From assembly GCF_014205225.1 (NCBI RefSeq), contig NZ_JACHNB010000001.1, forward strand, positions 10,087,501 through 10,151,500: 64,000 bases of DNA, given 5' to 3'. Source of the DNA: Actinoplanes octamycinicus. GTDB lineage: Bacteria; Actinomycetota; Actinomycetes; Mycobacteriales; Micromonosporaceae. The translations under genes were made by a program, and so were the position numbers. Shown here one piece after another: positions 42,678 to 52,378 of the stretch; position 1 is the stretch's first letter, and each line of letters begins with the position of its first letter. The notes under the pieces were generated by a model. The model searched no databases. It was not told the origin of the DNA and worked only from the letters and a program-made list of their open reading frames with translations.

Positions 42678-45608
42678 TCAGCCGACCCGCCGCCGGAGGT
42701 CGCGGCCACCGGCGACAGCGGCGAGAAGATAGGGCACCAGGACGGCCACGGTCCACCAGAACAGCACACCCCAGCGCGGCTGGCCAGGCAACGGCAGATC
42801 CGGCGGGTTCACCCCGGCCAGCGGCAGCGCCCACCCGGTGAGCCGCCAGCCGGCCAGCCCGACCAGCATGCCGGTCACGACCGCCGCGGTGACCAGCACC
42901 GGATAGGTCCAGAAGGTGGCCTGCCCGGCCGGCCCCCGGCGCAAACCCTGGATCCGCATCGCCACCAGGTCCTCGGTCCGCCGGCCGCGGTCCACCGCCA
43001 CGGTCAGCACCAGGGCGCCCACCCCGAGCAGCGTGGCCAGCCCGGCGGCCAGCAGATAGAACTCCAGGGACAGGGCCGGGCCCTGCTGCTCCAGCCGCTC
43101 CCGCACCGCCGCCGTCCCGGTGTCGTCGACCACGGTCAGGCCCTGCGCGGTGAGCCGCTCGACCGCGTCCGGCGGGGCGGCCCGGTTCAGCCACACCTGG
43201 GTGGCCTGGGCGCGCTTGGTGCCGGAGGCGAGCAGCCCGACATAGTCCAGGTCCACCAGGTAGGCCTGGCGGCCCAGCTGCGGCACGGCCGGCAGCGCGG
43301 CGACCGGGTCGACCCGCAGATTGTCGTCGGCCAGCCCCTTGATCGCGTCGGGGACCACTCCGGCGTACGCGATGGGCAGTGGGTCCGGCACCCCGGCCGG
43401 CCGCAACCGGGCCACCTCGCCGTAGGAGGGTGAGACCTCCACCTGGAGCGTGATGCCGTCCGGCCCGGTGGCCAGCGCCCCGCCCTTGGCGAGCAGCCAC
43501 CTGTCCCCCAGCGAGTGGATCGCCAGCCGGGCCTTGACCTGGGTCGCGCCGCTGCCGCCGATCTGCAGCCCGTTGATCCGGCAGCCGGTCCGGCAGGCCA
43601 CCGGCCGCAACCGGTACGTCGCCCGGCCGGCCCGCAGCTTGCCGAAGTCGACCACCGACTCGCCGTCCAGCGAGGACACGTTGACGCTGAGCTGGAGACG
43701 GTTGCTGCTGCTGGTGATGTCGAGGGCCAGCTCCGGGCCCTTGATCACGGTCGGCTCCACGGCGACCGGCCGGAGCCGCCCGGCGACCGTGCCGGCCGGC
43801 GGCGCGTCCCGCGGCCAGGTCGCCACCGCGGCCAGCGCCCGGCTGTCCACCGCGAGCCCGGACACCGGATGGTCGGTGCCGCTGGAGAGCTGGGTGACCG
43901 CCATCGCCCAGCGCCCGTCCGGGTCGGTGGCGCGCACCGCGGCGAGCAGCTGCCGCCCGGAGACCGGCTGCACGGTGAGCACCCGTTCGGCGCCCGCGCC
44001 GAGCCGGGCCTGGGTGTCCCGCCCCCGCTCCCCGGTGTCCACCGCGCAGGCCGCGTAGCCGGCCACCGCGGCGGCCGCCACCAGCAACGCGAACAGCCGG
44101 GACGCGCCGGGACGCCGGGTCAGCTGCAGGCCGGCCAGGGCCGGCCCGAGGCGGCCGCGGCGCAGCGCCCCGGCGGCGAACCGGCCGAGCACCGGCAGCA
44201 GCGCCCGGGACAGCAGCAGCGCCAGGGTGAGCAGGAGCAGGGCCGGCGCGAACAGTCCGATGCCGGCCAGCGAGCCGTCCGACAGGACCAGCTGGACGCC
44301 GGCCAGCACGGTCAGGACCAGCAGCACCGCCTCGCCGAACGGGACCCGGCCGGTGCCCGGCCCGGGGATCCGGCGGAGCAGCCCGGCCACCGGGCGGGTG
44401 AGCTGGCGGCGCTGCGCGGCGACCGCGGCGAGCAGCGCGATCAGGGCGGCGATCGGCGCGTAGCGCAGCGAGGACCAGTCGGCGGCCTGGCCCACGCCGG
44501 GGAACCGGACGGCGGTCACCACGTTGATCAGCAGCTGCCCGGCGAGGCACCCCACCAGGGCGCCGGCCAGCACCGCGACCAGGCTCTCCCCGGCGGCCAG
44601 CCACCAGCGCGACCACCACCGGGCGCCGCGCAACGCGACCACGGCCAGCTCGCTCTGCCGGCCGTCGGCGCCGTAGCCGACGGTCAGGTAGATGCTGAAG
44701 CAGGCGAGCAGCACCAGCGGCACGGCGAGCACCGGGACCAGCAGCCGGGACGCGGCCCGGCCCTCGTCGATCCGGTCCAGCAGTTTCGGGATGTCGGTGT
44801 CGATCTGCAGCGTGTCGTCCAGCTCGGCGGCGGACTCGTCGAGGCGCCGCAGCTCGGCGCGCAGCCCGTCGATCCGGTCCACGTCGAGCACACCCGGGGC
44901 GGCGACGCCGTCGATCGCCATCTCGGTGCGCGCCCGGTCGGTGGCGGGCAGGGTCATCGAGGTGGTGAAGACCGGCTCCCCGGAGCCGACATCGGCGCCG
45001 CCGACGAAGTAGCCGTGCCGTCCCCAGTACGTCTCGGCGGGCTGGGTGGGCAGATAGGTCCCGGCGACGACCAGCGCTTTCGGCCGGCCGGCCGCGACGA
45101 ACCGCGGAACACCGGCGGAGCCGTCCGGGACGGCGCCGGCCAGCGTGATGTCGTCGCCCGGGGCCAGGCCGAGCCGCTCCGCGGTGCGCTGGCCGAGCAG
45201 CACGTCGCTCTCGCCGAACAGGCAGCGGCCGGCCACGATGGTGACGTGCGCGCAGACGTCCTGCCGGAAGACCAGCCGGGTCGGGTACCGGTCGGTCTTC
45301 TCCAGGCCGACGGTCGGCGTCTCGGCGGAGTAGAAATACTGGAAGCCGGGCAGCGCGATCAGGGTGCCACCGAGGTCGGCGAAGTCGTTCGACTCGCCGC
45401 CGACCGCCGAGTCCTGCACGCCGCGGACGGTCAGGGTCAGCTCGCCGGTGGCGGCGGTGGCCACCTGCCCGGCCGCCACCGCCCGGTCGGCCGCGATCAG
45501 GTAGGCCGGGGCGGCCACCGCCGAGGCCACCGCCAGCAGCGACAGCAGGGCGAGGGTGATCGACTGGCCACGCCGGTGCCAGACCATCGCCAGGACCAGC
45601 GTCAGCAT
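42678..45608 (-). CDS. FtsX-like ABC permease, second of pair B
   Basis: 976 residues from ATG 45608 (MLTLVLAMVWHRRGQSIT), overlapping the previous gene by 7 bp. An N-terminal helix, a large extracellular domain with Cys residues (VCAHVTIVAGRCLFG), a membrane core with FtsX helices (around 280-420), further helices near 470-500, a second extracellular domain, and C-terminal helices (about 850-970). It is a close paralogue of the permease at 49328-52378. Last gene of the five-gene permease cluster. Confidence 0.9.
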   Translation of the reverse strand: MLTLVLAMVWHRRGQSITLALLSLLAVASAVAAPAYLIAADRAVAAGQVATAATGELTLTVRGVQDSAVGGESNDFADLGGTLIALPGFQYFYSAETPTVGLEKTDRYPTRLVFRQDVCAHVTIVAGRCLFGESDVLLGQRTAERLGLAPGDDITLAGAVPDGSAGVPRFVAAGRPKALVVAGTYLPTQPAETYWGRHGYFVGGADVGSGEPVFTTSMTLPATDRARTEMAIDGVAAPGVLDVDRIDGLRAELRRLDESAAELDDTLQIDTDIPKLLDRIDEGRAASRLLVPVLAVPLVLLACFSIYLTVGYGADGRQSELAVVALRGARWWSRWWLAAGESLVAVLAGALVGCLAGQLLINVVTAVRFPGVGQAADWSSLRYAPIAALIALLAAVAAQRRQLTRPVAGLLRRIPGPGTGRVPFGEAVLLVLTVLAGVQLVLSDGSLAGIGLFAPALLLLTLALLLSRALLPVLGRFAAGALRRGRLGPALAGLQLTRRPGASRLFALLVAAAAVAGYAACAVDTGERGRDTQARLGAGAERVLTVQPVSGRQLLAAVRATDPDGRWAMAVTQLSSGTDHPVSGLAVDSRALAAVATWPRDAPPAGTVAGRLRPVAVEPTVIKGPELALDITSSSNRLQLSVNVSSLDGESVVDFGKLRAGRATYRLRPVACRTGCRINGLQIGGSGATQVKARLAIHSLGDRWLLAKGGALATGPDGITLQVEVSPSYGEVARLRPAGVPDPLPIAYAGVVPDAIKGLADDNLRVDPVAALPAVPQLGRQAYLVDLDYVGLLASGTKRAQATQVWLNRAAPPDAVERLTAQGLTVVDDTGTAAVRERLEQQGPALSLEFYLLAAGLATLLGVGALVLTVAVDRGRRTEDLVAMRIQGLRRGPAGQATFWTYPVLVTAAVVTGMLVGLAGWRLTGWALPLAGVNPPDLPLPGQPRWGVLFWWTVAVLVPYLLAAVAGGRDLRRRVG

Positions 45609-48598
45609 CGGTGCAACCCCCGGATCAGGGGGCGCAGCGCGAGCCAGCCCACCAGGCCGAACAGGATCAGGGCGGCGAGCGCGGCCAGGGCCAGCACGCC
45701 GGGTGTCAGCGGCGACGGCGCGGGCAGCACCCGCCAGCCGTCGGTGAAGTCCGGCACCGGGGTGCCGGTGGACGCCACGCTGAGGATCGCGGCCAGCGCC
45801 CCGGTCAGGACGCCGGCCAGGATCAGCGCGGCCGGCCCGGAATAGCCGGCCCCGACCGCGACCTTGGCGGGCAGGCCCTGCCGGCGCAGCGCGATCAGCT
45901 GGTCGGCGAGCGAGCGGCGCTCGGCGGCGATGCCGACCGCCAGGGTGGCCGCGGCCAGCAGCATCGCCGCCACCCCGGCGAGCAGCGCGAACCGGACCAC
46001 CGCGGCCGGGCCCTGGCCGCGCAGCCGCTCGGCGAGCTGGCCGGCCGTGGTGTCGGTGCCGATCGTCAGGCCGGCCGCGGTGAGTGCCGCGACGACCTCG
46101 GGCCGGGCGTCGGGGGCCAGCCACACCTGGAACTGCCCGCCCGGGTCGGCCGCCGCGGCCAGCCGCCGGGTGGCGTCCAGGTCGACCAGCACCCCGGACC
46201 GCCCGACCACCGGGAGCGCCGGGACGGTCGCGGTCACCTGGACCGGGGCGGGCTCCCCGTACGACTCCAGCAGCGCGTCGGAATACCGCCAGGTCTCCGG
46301 GGTGGGGCCGGCCAGCACCACCGGCACCGGCCCGCGGGTCCCGGCCACCCACAGCTCGGCCCCGACGTGCGTCTGGCCGGCCGAGTTCTCGTCGGTGATC
46401 AGGCGCAGCGCGCCGTCGGCAGCGGCCACGTCGAGCGCCGAACCGACCGTGCCGGGCCGCCAGCGGGCGATGTCGCCGAGCGTCGTCGCGTCCAGCAGCA
46501 CCGGCTCGGCGCTGTCCTGGCGCAGCTCGCGCACCGTCACCGCGGCGCCGGAGGGCGGCGGCCCGGTCCGCCCGGACCGGTCCGGCGCCGAGGTCAGCGA
46601 CCAGTTGACCAGCCGGCAGCCGGGCGCCGCGGCGCACCCGGAGACCGGCGCCCGCACGGTGCGCTCCCCGGCGCCGAGCACCCCGAAGGAGACCGTGACC
46701 GGCGCCCCGGTGCCCTGGTGCTGCAGGCTGAGCGTGAGCGTGACCGGCTGCGGGCCGTCCCGCCGGACCCGCAGGGTGAGCCGGTCGCCGGTGACCGGCG
46801 GCAGCTCGGACTGGGTGGCCGCGACGGTGGCCAGCGGCAGCGTGGTGATCGATCCGTAGTCCGGGCGCCAGGCGGCGACCGCGGCGAGCCGGGTGGTGTC
46901 CACCTCGAGGACCCGCACGCCGTTGTCCCGGCTGAGCACGGCGGCCATCGCCTGCCGGCCACCCGGGTCGGCGCGCCGAACCGCTTCGACGAGCGCGGTG
47001 CGGTTGGTGCCGGGCACCGTGAGGACCCGGGCCGCGCCCAGGTCGGTGGTGCTGCGCTCGGTGCGGGCGGCGCCCTCGGCCCACTGGCTCCCGGCCGCCG
47101 TGAGGAACAGCGCCACCCCGACCACGACCAGGGCGAACAGCCGCTCCGCGCCGGCCGAGCGGGACAGCTGCAGGGCGCTCAGGCCGAGCCGCAGCCGGCC
47201 ACCGCGCAGCGCCACCCGGCCGGTGCGGGCGGCCACCCGGCCCAGCAGGCGGGCCGCGAGCAGCCCGACGGCCAGCGCGACCAGGGCCGGCGCGGCCGCG
47301 TCCACACCCACCGCCGCGCTGCCGGAACCGGCCTGGAAGAGCGCGGCCCCGGCGACCGCGAGCAGCAGTGCGTCGGTCAGCGCCGACCACCACGGGTTGC
47401 CGGCGCCGGTGGCCGGGCGCAGCAGCGCCGCCACCGGCCGGCCCAGCACCGCCGCCTCGATCAGGGCGAGGACGGCCAGCCCGCCGAGGAGCACCGCGCC
47501 CGCCGCGACCGCCGACCAGACGAGCGCGGTCGGCCGGTCGGCCGGCCGCGGGACACCGTCGATCAGGACGCGGGCCAGCAGCAGGCCGATCGGGGCGCCG
47601 AGCAGCACGCCGAAGCCGAGCGGCACCAGGTGCTGGCCCCAGGCCAGCCGGAGCACCCCGAAGCGGCTCACCCCGCGCAGTTTGAGCAGCGCGGCGTCGG
47701 CGCGCCGGGCCCGCGACGTGTACCGCCCGGCCAACCCGATCGCGAACCAGGTCAGCACGATCAGCTGGACGCCGGCGGTGAGCACGCCGCGCAGCACGGT
47801 GGACCGGTCCCGGTCGATGGTGCTGAGCAACCGCCGGGTGTTGCTGCTGAGCTGCACCTCGTCGATGCCGAGCCGGCCGTCGGCGGCGGCCAGCTCGGCG
47901 GCGAGCCGCCGGTCGTCGCGGATCAGGCTGTCCGGCAGCACCACGTCGTAGACCCCGGTCGCGACCCACAGCGTCCGGGCCCGGAACGCGGCGACCGGGA
48001 CGAAGACCGGATCGACGCCGTTGCCGGCCCGGAACGACTCGCTCGCCCAATAGGTCCCGTCCGGGTCCTGCCGGGTGTAGAGCGCCACCACCCGGACCGC
48101 GACCGTGCCGGAGGCCATCGAGGTCTGCACCCGCAGGGTCCCGCCCCGGCCGACCCCGAGCCGGCGCGCCGCCTCCTCGCTGATCGCGGCCTCGCCCGGC
48201 GCCGACGGGCACCGGCCGTCGAGCCGGACCTGGTCGCAGAACCCGTCGCGGAAGGCCAGCCGGATCGGCGTCGTGGACGCGCCCCGCACCAGGTTCACCG
48301 AGGCGGAGAGCCCGGTGACCGGCGCACCGACCGGCAGCCGCAGGCCGTCGGTCACCCGGCCGGCGAACGTCTGCAGCGCGGCGGCCGGCTCGCCTCCGGT
48401 GGCCAGCTTCTGCTGGGCGGTGAGCACCCGCTCGGCGGCACCGGCCGCGGCCAGGTCGGCGGCGGCGGACCGGTCCGCCGACGCGTAGGCGAACCACGGC
48501 CCGGCCACCGCGACGGCGGCCGCGACGGTGGCCAGCACCAGAATCGTCAGCACCTGTGCGGTCCGGGTCCGCACCGCGCCGAGCACGAGCGCGAACAA
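45602..48598 (-). CDS. FtsX-like ABC permease, first of pair B
   Basis: 998 residues. The start is TTG 48598 (MFALVLGAVRTRTAQ) with GGGGAGG 5 nt upstream. Same architecture as its paralogue at 52375-55368: N-terminal helix, extracellular domain with CDQVRLDGRCP, FtsX core, central helices, second extracellular domain with a Cys pair, C-terminal helices. 79 bp separate it from the ATPase gene upstream, and the first 15 bases before the start hold its ribosome-binding site. Confidence 0.9.
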   Translation of the reverse strand: MFALVLGAVRTRTAQVLTILVLATVAAAVAVAGPWFAYASADRSAAADLAAAGAAERVLTAQQKLATGGEPAAALQTFAGRVTDGLRLPVGAPVTGLSASVNLVRGASTTPIRLAFRDGFCDQVRLDGRCPSAPGEAAISEEAARRLGVGRGGTLRVQTSMASGTVAVRVVALYTRQDPDGTYWASESFRAGNGVDPVFVPVAAFRARTLWVATGVYDVVLPDSLIRDDRRLAAELAAADGRLGIDEVQLSSNTRRLLSTIDRDRSTVLRGVLTAGVQLIVLTWFAIGLAGRYTSRARRADAALLKLRGVSRFGVLRLAWGQHLVPLGFGVLLGAPIGLLLARVLIDGVPRPADRPTALVWSAVAAGAVLLGGLAVLALIEAAVLGRPVAALLRPATGAGNPWWSALTDALLLAVAGAALFQAGSGSAAVGVDAAAPALVALAVGLLAARLLGRVAARTGRVALRGGRLRLGLSALQLSRSAGAERLFALVVVGVALFLTAAGSQWAEGAARTERSTTDLGAARVLTVPGTNRTALVEAVRRADPGGRQAMAAVLSRDNGVRVLEVDTTRLAAVAAWRPDYGSITTLPLATVAATQSELPPVTGDRLTLRVRRDGPQPVTLTLSLQHQGTGAPVTVSFGVLGAGERTVRAPVSGCAAAPGCRLVNWSLTSAPDRSGRTGPPPSGAAVTVRELRQDSAEPVLLDATTLGDIARWRPGTVGSALDVAAADGALRLITDENSAGQTHVGAELWVAGTRGPVPVVLAGPTPETWRYSDALLESYGEPAPVQVTATVPALPVVGRSGVLVDLDATRRLAAAADPGGQFQVWLAPDARPEVVAALTAAGLTIGTDTTAGQLAERLRGQGPAAVVRFALLAGVAAMLLAAATLAVGIAAERRSLADQLIALRRQGLPAKVAVGAGYSGPAALILAGVLTGALAAILSVASTGTPVPDFTDGWRVLPAPSPLTPGVLALAALAALILFGLVGWLALRPLIRGLHRC

Positions 48599-48677
48599 TC
48601 GATCCTCCCCGTTTCTCCGGGCAGGTTACGCGCTCAACGCCCGCCGTGGGGACCGTAAGTTCCGGACTGTGGACACG

Positions 48678-49331
48678 TCACTGCCGGGCCCAGGTGGCGG
48701 CGCCGTCGACCAGGTGCAGTTCGCGGTCGCAGAGCGCGGCCGCCTCCGGGTCGTGGGTGGCCAGCACCACCGTCGCGCCCCGGTCCGCCTCGGCGCGGAG
48801 CAGCTCCAGCACCTTCTGCCGGTTGGCCGCGTCGAGTTCGCTGGTCACCTCGTCGGCCAGCACCACCTCGCCGTGCAGGGCCAGACCGCGGGCGATCGCG
48901 GCACGCTGCTGCTGGCCGCCGGAGAGCTCCTCGATCAGCTGATTCGCCTGCCCGGCCAAGCCGACCGCGGCCAGCGCGTCGGCGGTCCGGCGGCGGGCGT
49001 CGGCCGGCGACCCGCCGGTCGCGATCACCGCCACCGAGATGTTCTCGGCCGCGGTCAGGATCGCCGCCAGCCCGTTCTCCTGCGGGATCAGCACCACTCC
49101 GCGGCCGACCGCGGCGTCCCGGTCGCCGAGCGGCTCGCCGGCCACCGTCACCGCCCCGGTGCGGGGCGCCAGCAGCCCGGCCATCGCGCTCAGCAAGGTC
49201 GTCTTCCCGGCTCCGGAAGTTCCGGTGATCGCGAGCACCTCACCGGGGCGGGCGCTGACCGTCACGTCGCGCAGCACCGGCTCCCCCGTCCCGTAGCCCA
49301 GGTCCACCGACGCCAGGTCCACCGAAGTCAT
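48678..49331 (-). CDS. ABC transporter ATP-binding protein of the permease cluster
   Basis: 217 residues from ATG 49331 (GGGAGG 5 nt upstream). Walker A GTSGAGKTT, Q-loop LIPQENGLAAIL, signature LSGGQQQRAAIARGL, Walker B VVLADEVTSELD and switch His ATHDPE. Its start overlaps the stop of the permease at 49328 (ATGA). It is the only ATPase within the cluster and lies between the two permease pairs. Confidence 0.95.
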   Translation of the reverse strand: MTSVDLASVDLGYGTGEPVLRDVTVSARPGEVLAITGTSGAGKTTLLSAMAGLLAPRTGAVTVAGEPLGDRDAAVGRGVVLIPQENGLAAILTAAENISVAVIATGGSPADARRRTADALAAVGLAGQANQLIEELSGGQQQRAAIARGLALHGEVVLADEVTSELDAANRQKVLELLRAEADRGATVVLATHDPEAAALCDRELHLVDGAATWARQ

Positions 49332-52300
49332 CCGTTCCTCCCGTTCACGGTCTTCGATTCGATGCGGTTGCGCAGATCGCGCCCGGTGGCCAGGGCCACC
49401 AGGAAGAGCACCGCGGCCACCGTGCCGCAGGCGGCCAGCACGGCGCCGGGGCGCGGCCAGGCGGGCAGCGGCAGGTCCGGCGGGGTGAGCCCGGCCAGCG
49501 GCAGGGTCCACCCGGTCAGCGCCCAGACGCCGACCGCCACCACCAGGCCGACCACGGTCGCGGCGAAGACCAGGATCGCGTACGTCCAGAGCGTCGCCCG
49601 CCCGGTGGCGCCCCGGCCCAGTCCCTGGACCCGCAGCGCGGTCAGGTCGTCCACCCGCCGCCCCCGGTCCACCGCCGCGGCCAGCACCAGCGCGCCGGCC
49701 CCGAGCAGCACGGCCAGCCCGGCCGCCAGCACGTGGAACCAGAGCGCCAGCGCCGGGCCCTGGGCGGCGAGCCGCAGCCGGGTCAGGCCGGCCCGGTGAT
49801 CACCGGTGACGGTCAGCCCCTGCGCGGACAGCCGGTCCACGATGTCCGGCGGGGCCCGGTCGTTCAGCCACACCTGGGGCAGCTGCGCCAGGGCCGCGTC
49901 CACCGCGACCCGGTCGGCGTACTCCAGGTCGACCAGCGTGCCGTGCCGGCCGAGCAGCGGCACCGCGGGCAGCCCGGCGATCGGCACGGCCGGCAGCGGG
50001 CCGGCGTCCAGGCCGGTCAGCATCGCGCCGGGCGGCAGCGGGCCGGCGTGCGCGACCGGCAGCGGCCACGGCGTGTCGACCGGCTGCACCCAGGCCGCCG
50101 CGGACAGCCCGCCGGCGGCGTCCACGTCGATCCGCAGCCCGGCCGGGTCGGCGGTCAGGCTGCCGTTCGCGGCCATCCGCCACCGGCCCGGGTCGCGCAG
50201 CTGCCCGGCCGGCACCGCGGTGGTCACCGGGTTCACCGTGCCCAGCTCGTGCAGCACCACCCGGCCGGTGATGCCGAGCGCGGTGCCGACCGCGGTCAGC
50301 CCGATTCCGTTGAGCCGGCAGCGGCCCCGGCACACCGGCACCCGCTGCTGGTAGACCCGCCGGCCCGGCTGGAGCAGGCCGAGCTGCACCTCGGTGTCGC
50401 CGCGCCCGTCGAGCGCGGTGAGCGCCACGCTGAGCCGCAGCCGCTTGCCCGCCTCCAGGCCGGTGGTGGTGGCGGTCACGCTGATGTCGGTGCCGTCGAA
50501 GACCGGCGGGTCGGCCGCCGCCGGGCGCAGCCGGTCGGCCACGTCCCGCACGGCGGGCGCACCGGCCGGCCAGTCGGCGACCGCGGCCAGCCGGGGGCTG
50601 TCCACCGCCAGGCCGGACGGCACGGTCGGGCCGCCGCTGGGCAGCCGGCTGACCGCCATCGCGAACTCGCCGTGCTCGTCGACGGCGCGGACCGCGGCGA
50701 GCAGCTGCTGCCGGTAGACCGGGCCGACGTCGAGCACCCGGGCGGCGCCGGTGCCGAGGTCCGCCTCGACGTCCCGGCCGCGGGCCGCGGTGTCCACCCC
50801 GCAGGCCGCGTAACCGGCCACCCCGACGGTGGCCACCAGCAGCGCGAACAGGCGTTCGGCGCCGGCCCGGCGGGACAGCTGGAAGCCGGCCAGGGCGGTG
50901 CCGGGGCGGCCGCGGCGCAGCGCCCGGGCCGCCCAGCGGGTCACCACCGGCACCAGCAGCCGGGCCGCGACCAGCGCGAACGCCAGGATCAGCAGGGCCG
51001 GGGCGAACAGCCCGAGGCCGGTCAACGAGCCGTTCGAGACGGCCAGCTGGATCCCGGCGACCACGGCGAGGACCACCACCACCGCCTCGGTGATCAGCAC
51101 CCGGCGGCCGCGCCGGACCGGGTTGCGGCGCAACAGCGTGCTGACCGGGCTGAGCAGCTGGCGACGCTGGGCGGCGACGGCGGCGGCCAGCGCGGCGACC
51201 GCGGCGAGCGGGGCGTACCGCAGCGAGGACCAGCCGGGGTCGACGCCGACGCCCGGGAACCGATTCGCCGCCACCGCGTTGACCAGCAGCTGGCCGGCCA
51301 GGCAGCCGAGCAGGGCGCCGGTCAGCACGGCGACCAGGCTCTCCCCGGTGGCCAGCCACCACCGGGTCCACCAGCGCGAACCGCGCAGCGCGACCACGGC
51401 CAGCTCGTCCTGCCGGCCCTCGGCGCCGTAGCCGACCGCCAGGAAGATGCTGAAGCAGGCGAGCAGCACCAGCGGCACGGCGAGCACCGGGACCAGCTGG
51501 CGGGCGGCGGCCCGGCCGGCGTCGATCCGGTCCAGCAGGCCGGGCAGGCCGGTGCTGAACTGCACCCCGGAGCCGAGCTTGCCCGCCGTGTCGCCGAGCC
51601 GGTCGATCCCGGCGCGCAGGTCGCCGAGCCGGTCCACGTCGAGCACGTCCGGCCCGGCCATGCCGTCGATCGACACGTCGGTGCCCGGGTGGTCCATCGC
51701 CGCCACGGTCGCCATCAGGGTGAAGACCGGCTCACCCGGCCCGCGCCCGGGCGTCGCGGTGAAGTAGCCGTGCGTGCCCCAGTACGGCTCGCCCGCGTCC
51801 CGGACGGCGTAGGTGCCGACCACGGTCAGCCGTTGCGGGATCGCCGCCGGCACGTACCCCGGGGTCTGCGGGTCGTTGTTGAACCGGGCCCCGGTGAGCG
51901 TCACCGGATCACCCGGCCGCAGGCCGAGCCGGGCCGCGGTGCGCTCGCCGAGCAGCAACTCGCCCTCGCCGGCCGGGCAGCGGCCGGCCCGGACCGTCAG
52001 GTGCTCGCAGACGCCCTGCCGGAAGACCATCCGGGAGGCGAACTCCAGGCTCGGCTCGATGCCGACGGCCGGGTACTCACTGGCGTAGACGTAGTCGAAC
52101 CCGGGCAGGTCGACCAGCGCGGCGGCGACCGCGGTGAAGTCCACCGGCGGCGGGGCGGCCGGGTCGGCGCCGGCCTGCGCGCTCAGCGACGCGGAGATGC
52201 TCAGGCCCAGCTCGCCGGGGGCCGCGGTGGCGATCTGCCCGGCCGCGACCGCCCGGTCCGCGGCGATCAGGTAGGCCGGCGCGGCCACCGCCGAGGCGAC

Positions 52301-52378
52301 CGCCAGCACCGCGAGCAGGGCCAGAGTGACGGCCTGGCCGCGGCGCCGCCAGACCATGGCCAGGACGAGGCCGGTCAC
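49328..52378 (-). CDS. FtsX-like ABC permease, second of pair A
   Basis: 1016 residues from GTG 52378 in a GTGA overlap with the previous gene. N-terminus VTGLVLAMVWRRRGQAVTL is nearly the same as that of the pair B member. Extracellular domain with VCEHLTVRAGRCPAG, FtsX core, middle helices, a second extracellular domain with VPVCRGRCRLNG, and C-terminal helices. Coupled to the ATPase at 49331. Confidence 0.9.
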   Translation of the reverse strand: MTGLVLAMVWRRRGQAVTLALLAVLAVASAVAAPAYLIAADRAVAAGQIATAAPGELGLSISASLSAQAGADPAAPPPVDFTAVAAALVDLPGFDYVYASEYPAVGIEPSLEFASRMVFRQGVCEHLTVRAGRCPAGEGELLLGERTAARLGLRPGDPVTLTGARFNNDPQTPGYVPAAIPQRLTVVGTYAVRDAGEPYWGTHGYFTATPGRGPGEPVFTLMATVAAMDHPGTDVSIDGMAGPDVLDVDRLGDLRAGIDRLGDTAGKLGSGVQFSTGLPGLLDRIDAGRAAARQLVPVLAVPLVLLACFSIFLAVGYGAEGRQDELAVVALRGSRWWTRWWLATGESLVAVLTGALLGCLAGQLLVNAVAANRFPGVGVDPGWSSLRYAPLAAVAALAAAVAAQRRQLLSPVSTLLRRNPVRRGRRVLITEAVVVVLAVVAGIQLAVSNGSLTGLGLFAPALLILAFALVAARLLVPVVTRWAARALRRGRPGTALAGFQLSRRAGAERLFALLVATVGVAGYAACGVDTAARGRDVEADLGTGAARVLDVGPVYRQQLLAAVRAVDEHGEFAMAVSRLPSGGPTVPSGLAVDSPRLAAVADWPAGAPAVRDVADRLRPAAADPPVFDGTDISVTATTTGLEAGKRLRLSVALTALDGRGDTEVQLGLLQPGRRVYQQRVPVCRGRCRLNGIGLTAVGTALGITGRVVLHELGTVNPVTTAVPAGQLRDPGRWRMAANGSLTADPAGLRIDVDAAGGLSAAAWVQPVDTPWPLPVAHAGPLPPGAMLTGLDAGPLPAVPIAGLPAVPLLGRHGTLVDLEYADRVAVDAALAQLPQVWLNDRAPPDIVDRLSAQGLTVTGDHRAGLTRLRLAAQGPALALWFHVLAAGLAVLLGAGALVLAAAVDRGRRVDDLTALRVQGLGRGATGRATLWTYAILVFAATVVGLVVAVGVWALTGWTLPLAGLTPPDLPLPAWPRPGAVLAACGTVAAVLFLVALATGRDLRNRIESKTVNGRNG

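Noticed and set aside
42678..48497. One giant 1939-codon permease
   Set aside because: The frame is open by GC bias; the upper part is antisense-free shadow of the separate permease at 45602-48598, and a proper start lies at 45608.
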